IMG/VR virus record: IMGVR_UViG_3300047201_000017
Location: 1-51,795 of that record
Source: a virus
DNA length: 51,795 nucleotides
Reading direction: 5' to 3' (one strand)
Below, in pieces: positions 48,040-51,795 of this stretch. The notes below the pieces were generated by a model. It was not told the origin of the DNA. It saw only the letters and a list, made by a program, of their open reading frames with translations, and made no database searches. Both the position numbers and the translations under genes were made by a program. How positions within the stretch are numbered: position 1 is the stretch's first letter; each line of letters starts with the position of its first letter.

Positions 48040-48120
48040 TTAGAATATCCACCTTATTAAAAGCAATATCCCGATCCACATTAAAATTGAAATTGGTATG
48101 GCAATTATTATTCCTTTCAT
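48040..48120 (-). CDS. Tiny single-span membrane protein
   Basis: 26 residues, AGGAGGATAACAA upstream. One hydrophobic span (GIIIAIPISILMWIGILLL). Overlaps the previous gene by ATGA. Function unknown. Confidence 0.55.
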   Translation of the reverse strand: MKGIIIAIPISILMWIGILLLIRWIF

Positions 48121-48269
48121 TTGTTATCCTCCTTGTTTAAACATAGTCCCATCCTCTTTTTGTCTTTTACTTTATAGTCGCGATAGACACATATGACAGA
48201 CACTTTGGGAATAAAACCCTTAAACATTTTACAGGTTCCTGATTTTGGGCAAATCATTATGCCCTTCAT
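48117..48269 (-). CDS. Small Cys/Lys-rich protein
   Basis: 50 residues, AAAGGAGGTACCAAA upstream. Four Cys and many Lys (ICPKSGTCKMFKGF...VICVYRDYKVKDKK). May be a small metal-binding protein. Function unknown. Confidence 0.6.
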   Translation of the reverse strand: MKGIMICPKSGTCKMFKGFIPKVSVICVYRDYKVKDKKRMGLCLNKEDNK

Positions 48270-48403
48270 TTTGGTACCTCCTTTAATATTCTAAATATCT
48301 GTTCCGAGCACTCAACCCACATACTACCCTGTAGCCTTTGACAATACGTCGGCCAAAGGCGATAGGTGGTCTTTCCATAAGTGATGATTATAGGCTTTGT
48401 CAT
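48266..48403 (-). CDS. Small hypothetical early protein
   Basis: 45 residues, AAAGGAAA upstream. Begins TKPIIITYGKTTYRLWP. Its end carries the ribosome site of the next gene. Function unknown. Confidence 0.6.
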   Translation of the reverse strand: MTKPIIITYGKTTYRLWPTYCQRLQGSMWVECSEQIFRILKEVPK

Positions 48404-48426
48404 TTTCCTTTTCCTCCCTTTTGATT

Positions 48427-48594
48427 TTATTCTGGTGTTTCCTCTGGTGTTTCCTCTGGGTAATCCTCACCGGTATATGCGTTTTTTAGCCCTCCGCCAC
48501 AGTTGGGGCAGATATTTGGATTGGTTTCGCTTGTCTCTTCGATGTCAGTGATCCAGCCACAGGATTTTTTTCTTCTGCATTCTATTGTGATCAT
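48427..48594 (-). CDS. Small zinc-ribbon protein with PEET repeats
   Basis: 55 residues, GGGAGGAAAAAA upstream. A zinc ribbon is formed by EC (near residue 6), SCGW and CPNCGGG. The C-terminus is acidic with tandem PEETPEET repeats. Function unknown. Confidence 0.65.
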   Translation of the reverse strand: MITIECRRKKSCGWITDIEETSETNPNICPNCGGGLKNAYTGEDYPEETPEETPE

Positions 48595-48605
48595 TTTTTT
48601 CCTCC

Positions 48606-48821
48606 CTAATTTTTATTAAGTTCATAAAAATAGGTATTATATCCAAAATTACCCAAATAATTAATAATCCCCTGTAGTTTTAGATTCTGAAGTTCTAATA
48701 GGGTAACATAAAACATATCCCATTTATCTTTACCCCAAACATATTGATGAATGTTACCATCATCATTTTTCCCTTTAGTCAAACATTCTTTTATTTTAGT
48801 TCTAATTTCTATACCAGTCAT
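48606..48821 (-). CDS. Small hypothetical early protein
   Basis: 71 residues from ATG 48821 (AAGGAGGAAGGGAAA upstream) rather than from 48854. Mixed alpha/beta with Tyr-rich end (YLGNFGYNTYFYELNK). Function unknown. Confidence 0.6.
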   Translation of the reverse strand: MTGIEIRTKIKECLTKGKNDDGNIHQYVWGKDKWDMFYVTLLELQNLKLQGIINYLGNFGYNTYFYELNKN

Positions 48822-48850
48822 TTTCCCTTCCTCCTTGATTTTGGTTTTGG

Positions 48851-49120
48851 TCAATAATTATTATAAATAATCAAATATGATTCCAATTTTGATAATAATT
48901 TTTGGGTATCTATTTTCCTTCCCCAATTTTCTGAAATAGAAGCGTGGTATGACATGTGATCTTCAAAGCACATTAATCTTAAATTGTCTGTATTATTATT
49001 AAAGGGATCTAAGTCTCGATGGTGAACAACAATGTTCCTCGGTAAATCAGGAATAAGTTTTTTAATTATCTTCCTTGCTTTCATTCTTGAATAGGTTTTC
49101 TTATTATTTTCTGTTGGCAT
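48851..49120 (-). CDS. HNH endonuclease
   Basis: 89 residues. HNH motif: NIVVHHRDLDPFNNNTDNLRLM...DHMSYH, with the HH, N and H catalytic/zinc residues, is the HNH-3 type of homing-like endonucleases. It is the first gene of the leftward early operon, has no visible ribosome site, and its ATG lies about nine bases after a TATACT box, so it may be translated from a leaderless mRNA. Could be a homing endonuclease or a packaging-related nicking enzyme. Confidence 0.75.
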   Translation of the reverse strand: MPTENNKKTYSRMKARKIIKKLIPDLPRNIVVHHRDLDPFNNNTDNLRLMCFEDHMSYHASISENWGRKIDTQKLLSKLESYLIIYNNY

Positions 49121-49153
49121 GGTAAAAAAGTATACTGCATGTGGTATGCCAAC
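49113..49153 (-). promoter_or_regulatory. Early leftward promoter flanked by an inverted repeat
   Basis: The perfect 8-base inverted repeat GTTGGCAT (49113-49120)/ATGCCAAC (49146-49153) surrounds a minus-strand TATACT -10 box (49129-49134). The -35 is weak, so this may be an operator-controlled promoter, for instance for the HTH regulator at 46224. Confidence 0.6.
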
Positions 49154-49312
49154 AATGCCATATTGATTTTATTGGTGTTTTTACTCCAAAGTTTACATAA
49201 TAAATGCAAGTATTTTTATACCGAGGTTGATAACTTTGGATTATATAATAATATCGTAAAGATATGTCCTAATTAAAAATAATAGGGGGGTATTAACCAA
49301 TTTAATAGGGAG

Positions 49313-49367
49313 TTATCCACAGTTTTGAGGTAAATTAGTGAAATTATTCAATTCGGGTTGTGAATAA
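49313..49367. other. DnaA box pair, left cluster
   Basis: TTATCCACA at 49313-49321 and TGTGAATAA (the reverse of TTATTCACA) at 49359-49367. Both match the DnaA consensus TTATNCACA exactly and face each other. Confidence 0.75.
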
Positions 49368-49437
49368 CTTTTTAGTATGCAAGTAATCACTTTTTGGAGT
49401 ATAAAAATAATTTGAAAAAATATTAAATCGAAGGAAA

Positions 49438-49479
49438 GGGGAAAATCGGGACGCTACCGCAAGTCAGCGATTTTTCCCC
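49438..49479. other. GC-capped hairpin in the origin region
   Basis: GGGGAAAAT pairs with ATTTTTCCCC (one extra T), with an inner CGCT/AGCG helix and a 5-base bulge. It is the only GC-rich structure in the left part of the origin and could be a terminator or a single-strand initiation site. Confidence 0.5.
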
Positions 49480-49525
49480 CCAGCAAATCAAAGGGAAAAC
49501 CATGGACAGAGAGAAACCAATAATA

Positions 49526-49711
49526 TCAATATGTTAACTGTTGTTTTTGACTTAACTATATAATATTATTAACTATCTCAGTATAACATAATACTATAGG
49601 GATTAAGGCAATTTGAGACTGTAATGATTTCAATATGTTAAGTGCCATTTTTAACCTAAGTATATGATATTATTAGATAACGCAGTATAGCATAATCGTA
49701 CAGGTGTATTA
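49526..49711. repeat. Imperfect 80-base direct repeat
   Basis: Copy one is at 49526-49605, copy two at 49630-49711. Both begin TCAATATGTTAA and share the blocks GATATTATTA or AATATTATTA, CAGTATA and CATAAT, with roughly three-quarters identity. The shared motif AATACTATAGG (49590) recurs at 50110. They could be iterons or binding sites for a phage initiator such as the AAA+ ATPase. Confidence 0.65.
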
Positions 49712-49804
49712 ACTAGCTATTGCTAATATACTATAACTATATAATATTATTATATAAAAAAAAAAAAATACAATACTAAATTCGTAGAGTAAGTTAGTAT
49801 TATT

Positions 49805-50155
49805 GTTAGTGTTTATTTGTATATATATACCTGTACTATTTTGTTATACTGGCTTATTGAATAGTTTCGTATACTTAACTCAAAAACGACCTCGAAATTA
49901 TAGGTCTATGATAGGTAGTTATAAGATATTATGCGATATTATGAGATATTATATGTTTTGCTATTTTGCACTCAATAATATCAAGGGGTTATATGGTGCT
50001 TTTGTAAGTGTTTGTTATTATTATGTATTGTATTATTGATATTATATAACGATATCATAGTGTTATACTATTTCATATTATAAAATATTGTAATTATTCA
50101 CTTTAACAAAATACTATAGGCAATAAAACTATTATATATATAAATAAACACTAAC
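49805..50155. repeat. Inverted 14-base repeat flanking an AT-rich core
   Basis: GTTAGTGTTTATTT at 49805-49818 is repeated in inverted form at 50142-50155 (AAATAAACACTAAC). Both copies are next to TATATATA tracts. The 324 bases between are extremely AT-rich. The pattern could mark a duplex-unwinding element or form a cruciform. Confidence 0.65.
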
Positions 50156-50252
50156 AATTGTCTTGCTCAAAAATAGGCTTAGCCAAACGCCTTAGGTTGA
50201 GACTTTATGACTTAGGCAATATGATTGTATCTCTAACCAATTACGATTTTAC

Positions 50253-50281
50253 TTGACATTTTAATATGCATGTAAATAATG
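50253..50281 (+). promoter_or_regulatory. Rightward promoter before the HTH/TerS-like gene
   Basis: TTGACA (50253-50258), a 17-base spacer, ATAATG (50276-50281). The start would fall at about 50287-50288, exactly at the ATG of the next gene, which has no ribosome site, suggesting a leaderless transcript. Confidence 0.6.
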
Positions 50282-50286
50282 GTATT

Positions 50287-50799
50287 ATGCCTGGACGAAG
50301 ACTTAAGAAAAATCCTGACATTATAAATAAGGTTTTATCATTGCAAGCTTCGGGACTCCCATATAAAGACATTGCAAAAGAAACTAATATTTCACTAAAA
50401 ACAGCCTGGCGAATCGCTACCGATGAAGACAATAAGAAAAAGGTCGATGAGTATAGAAAAGGATTTTATTATTCATTCTTAGACCAGGCAATTAAAAACT
50501 GGGAATCGTTTCTTCTCCTGCCTCATACCACCGCAAACCTTCCAATAGTCTTAAAAGCTACCGAGCGGACCTTAGAAGGCGCTACTATTCTCTCCAATCG
50601 CGATGGAACTAGCTATATAACCAATATTTATAATCAGCAAAACAATCTAACGCTAACTCCACTTGCCACTAGCGTGATCGAAAAATATATGCCGGAGTAT
50701 ATATCAACCTCTTCCACTCATTCGCTTGCAGATCCAGGTCCAGATGCACCAAACAATAATGCCCCAGTTGATAATGAGCATTCAGACAGTGATCCATAA
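50287..50799 (+). CDS. HTH protein, small-terminase-like or regulator
   Basis: 170 residues from ATG 50287 (an upstream ATG at 50266 exists). The N-terminus is basic (MPGRRLKKNPDIINKVL), then an HTH (YKDIAKETNISLKTAWRIA). The C-terminus is Asn/Pro/Asp-rich and likely disordered. HTH plus a central helical domain resembles small terminase subunits, which bind the packaging site, and the first position of the late operon would fit. Alternatively it regulates late transcription or the origin. The assignment to TerS is inferred. Confidence 0.6.
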   Translation: MPGRRLKKNPDIINKVLSLQASGLPYKDIAKETNISLKTAWRIATDEDNKKKVDEYRKGFYYSFLDQAIKNWESFLLLPHTTANLPIVLKATERTLEGATILSNRDGTSYITNIYNQQNNLTLTPLATSVIEKYMPEYISTSSTHSLADPGPDAPNNNAPVDNEHSDSDP

Positions 50800-50860
50800 T
50801 ACATTATTTGCTATGTATAATTCTTGTGTATATCTCAAATTGCATAATAGTATTGCAAGG

Positions 50861-50888
50861 TTGACAAGATTGTCGAAGTTAACATAAT
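50861..50888 (+). promoter_or_regulatory. Rightward promoter upstream of the late operon
   Basis: TTGACA (50861-50866), a 16-base spacer, CATAAT (50883-50888). The -35 overlaps a near-palindrome (TTGACAA..TTGTCGAA), a possible operator. It would transcribe the genes from 51110 onward into the virion region. Confidence 0.65.
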
Positions 50889-50944
50889 AGTCTTTATCGG
50901 ACTAGTATATAACAATAGTTAATAGTATTATGGAGATAGTAGGT

Positions 50945-50982
50945 TGTGAATAAAGATGTGGATAAGTGCCAAGTTATCAACA
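50945..50982. other. DnaA box cluster, right
   Basis: TGTGAATAA (50945-50953) and TGTGGATAA (50957-50965) are perfect DnaA boxes on the minus strand. TTATCAACA (50974-50982) is a near match. These lie about 1.6 kb from the left pair, on the other side of the AT-rich core and the HTH gene. The rest of the gap 50800-51109 holds a promoter and a hairpin, and no gene is seen in it. Confidence 0.75.
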
Positions 50983-51002
50983 ATATGGTAAATTGCAATG
51001 AG

Positions 51003-51063
51003 GTGGGGGGAGACCGGGACGGATTCCGAATTGCCAACGCTATTGCGTTAATAACCTCCCCAC
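51003..51063. other. GC-rich hairpin in the right origin cluster
   Basis: GTGGGG (51003-51008) pairs with CCCCAC (51058-51063), enclosing an AACGC/GCGTT hairpin (51036-51049). It shares the motif CGGGACG with the left hairpin near 49447, so the two could be equivalent initiation or termination elements at both borders of the origin. Confidence 0.5.
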
Positions 51064-51109
51064 ACACATTCGCATTCGCAAACACACACACATTCACGCA
51101 TGGAGAACA

Positions 51110-51169
51110 ATGCCTAACATAACCCAACTGCCGAAGATATACATGGATGGTATAATGGCCAATGAGTAA
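51110..51169 (+). CDS. 19-residue leader peptide paralogous to the next gene's N-terminus
   Basis: GGAG precedes the ATG by five bases. The peptide MPNITQLPKIYMDGIMANE closely matches the start of the following protein (MSNIAQLPKIYMDNIMTKR). Its stop overlaps that gene's start, so it may be a coupled leader peptide produced by a tandem duplication. Confidence 0.6.
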   Translation: MPNITQLPKIYMDGIMANE

Positions 51170-51389
51170 TATTGCACAATTACCTAAGATATACATGGAT
51201 AACATAATGACTAAGCGGCTACAGAGTGGCTATAGGGAGCGACCGTGGGACGTGTTGGACGAGGATGATTGTTATTCGTGCAAGTACATGCAGGGGGTTA
51301 ATGTGGGGTGGGTATGTGGGGTATGGAAGATGTTGGTAACGGCGCATGGGTATTGCAAGTCGTATCGGAGGAGGATGGGGATAAAGTAA
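51162..51389 (+). CDS. Small Cys-rich zinc-binding-like protein
   Basis: 75 residues. The N-terminus repeats the preceding leader peptide. The second half holds DDCYSCKYM...GWVCGVWKML...GYCKSYRRR, four Cys in a probable zinc site followed by a basic tail. Possibly a nucleic-acid-binding regulator. Function unknown. Confidence 0.65.
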   Translation: MSNIAQLPKIYMDNIMTKRLQSGYRERPWDVLDEDDCYSCKYMQGVNVGWVCGVWKMLVTAHGYCKSYRRRMGIK

Positions 51390-51411
51390 AGTATTAGGTA
51401 TGGAGGAAAAC

Positions 51412-51642
51412 ATGCCAAAGGGTGAGGCTCCTGTTTGTGATAAGTGTAAACAGAAAATGACTTGGGGTGGTGCTCGTGGGTGGCAGTTCTTAACTACTGG
51501 ATGTGAAAAAGAGTTGCAGTATATAAAGCCAAAGGCTGAGGAAAAGGCTAAGAAGAACAGCAAAAGCACTATAGATAAGTTAAACGAAGCAATAAGAAAC
51601 GTATGGAAGAGCGATATGAGTATACCTTATAGTAGGAAGTAG
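51412..51642 (+). CDS. Small protein with N-terminal zinc-ribbon half-site
   Basis: 76 residues from ATG 51412 (GGAGGAAAAC upstream). Starts KGEAPVCDKCKQKMTWGGARG, then a Lys-rich helical region with a KSTIDKLNEAIRNVWKS end. One further Cys (GCEKE) may complete a zinc site. Function unknown. Confidence 0.65.
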   Translation: MPKGEAPVCDKCKQKMTWGGARGWQFLTTGCEKELQYIKPKAEEKAKKNSKSTIDKLNEAIRNVWKSDMSIPYSRK

Positions 51643-51653
51643 GGAGGTTTATT

Positions 51654-51795
51654 ATGCCTTGTGGTAAAACTAAGAAGGGTAAGGGTAGAAAACATACGCC
51701 AATAACCTCAAAGTCACAGATGGGAGCGTTTGGCTCGTCTTACGGTGCTAAGAAAGCAGGCAAAGGCAAACCTTCTAAGACTCCTGCATCGGTAT
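51654..51795 (+). CDS. N-terminal part of small Lys/Gly-rich basic protein (continues at 1)
   Basis: Starts at ATG 51654 with a GGGAGG site. 47 codons plus one base lie in the window; the product is basic and Lys/Gly/Thr-rich (KKGKGRKHTPITSKSQMG). The frame continues without a break into bases 1-101 if the ends are joined, making an 80-residue protein. Function unknown, possibly nucleic-acid-binding. Confidence 0.7.
   Translation, partial: MPCGKTKKGKGRKHTPITSKSQMGAFGSSYGAKKAGKGKPSKTPASV

Larger units (their letters stand above)
49121..50286. other. AT-rich non-coding region, probable replication origin
   Basis: About 1.16 kb with no supported gene between the divergent early and late operons. 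It contains DnaA boxes, iterated and inverted repeats, an A13 tract near 49756, and many TATAATATTATT-like blocks that would unwind easily. Open frames found here (for example on the plus strand near 49803) look like chance frames in AT-rich DNA. Confidence 0.7.

Noticed and set aside
49803-50039. Plus-strand frame of 78 codons in the origin
   Set aside because: It has no ribosome site, lies in extremely AT-rich repeat DNA and encodes a Tyr/Ile/Phe-rich sequence expected by chance.
49260-51060. CRISPR array in the repeat-rich origin
   Set aside because: The repeats are few, imperfect and unevenly spaced, with no unique spacers of constant length.
50894-51205. Minus-strand frame of 103 codons over the right DnaA cluster
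   Set aside because: It crosses DnaA boxes, a promoter and the start of two supported plus-strand genes, and lacks a ribosome site.

Overview
The window is almost certainly the complete, circularly permuted genome of a tailed double-stranded DNA phage. The reading frame that runs off the right edge (from 51654) continues in frame into the one that enters at the left edge (to 101). It would make one 80-residue protein, so the two edges are probably an arbitrary cut in a circle. The virion genes (large terminase, portal, scaffold-like protein, head proteins, adaptor, large nozzle-like protein, three consecutive ejection-type proteins, no tape-measure or sheath) point to a podovirus-like virion. 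A lipoprotein in the lysis region and an M15-type endolysin suggest a Gram-negative host. The base composition is moderately AT-rich, and no host genes identify the host more closely.

Layout. (1) 1-5000 and 50287-51795, plus strand: accessory virion and surface-binding proteins (a PKD/DUF285 repeat protein, a LamG protein, small repeat proteins) and exported proteins. (2) 5025-6056: lysis cluster with a lipoprotein and small membrane proteins. (3) 6064-8718: terminase large subunit interrupted in its Walker A motif by a LAGLIDADG-type intein. (4) 8781-9077: a lone minus-strand coiled-coil gene between imperfect direct repeats. (5) 9221-19074: portal, scaffold, head and connector genes. (6) 19076-29466: nozzle-like protein and ejection proteins; the 1446-residue one appears to carry an ADP-ribosyltransferase-like domain. 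(7) 29475-30080: membrane protein and M15 endolysin. (8) 30145-49120, minus strand: a long early operon of about 60 tightly packed genes. It holds two DNA methyltransferases, an AAA+ ATPase with a winged helix, a Sak4-like ATPase, an SSB-like protein, ERCC4, VRR-NUC, RecB/Cas4-like and HNH nucleases, an ASCH-type protein, an HTH regulator, and many tiny zinc-ribbon and single-span membrane proteins. (9) 49121-51109: a mostly non-coding AT-rich region with two groups of perfect DnaA boxes, iterated and inverted repeats and divergent promoters, the likely replication origin.

How the parts fit. No DNA polymerase, primase or RNA polymerase was recognised, so replication probably relies on host DnaA and the host replisome. 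The phage AAA+ ATPase, SSB-like protein, Sak4-like ATPase and nucleases would support replication and recombination. Leftward early transcription and rightward late transcription diverge from the origin.

Most unusual features: an 85-base three-way-junction RNA in the leader of a DNA methyltransferase gene, with loops complementary to ribosome binding sites; three genes without a standard start codon, two of them directly after a run of G in the +1 frame of the gene before; an intein in the terminase Walker A motif; a domain copied into unrelated virion proteins, once splitting a LamG domain; and a perfect consensus promoter antisense to the endolysin gene.
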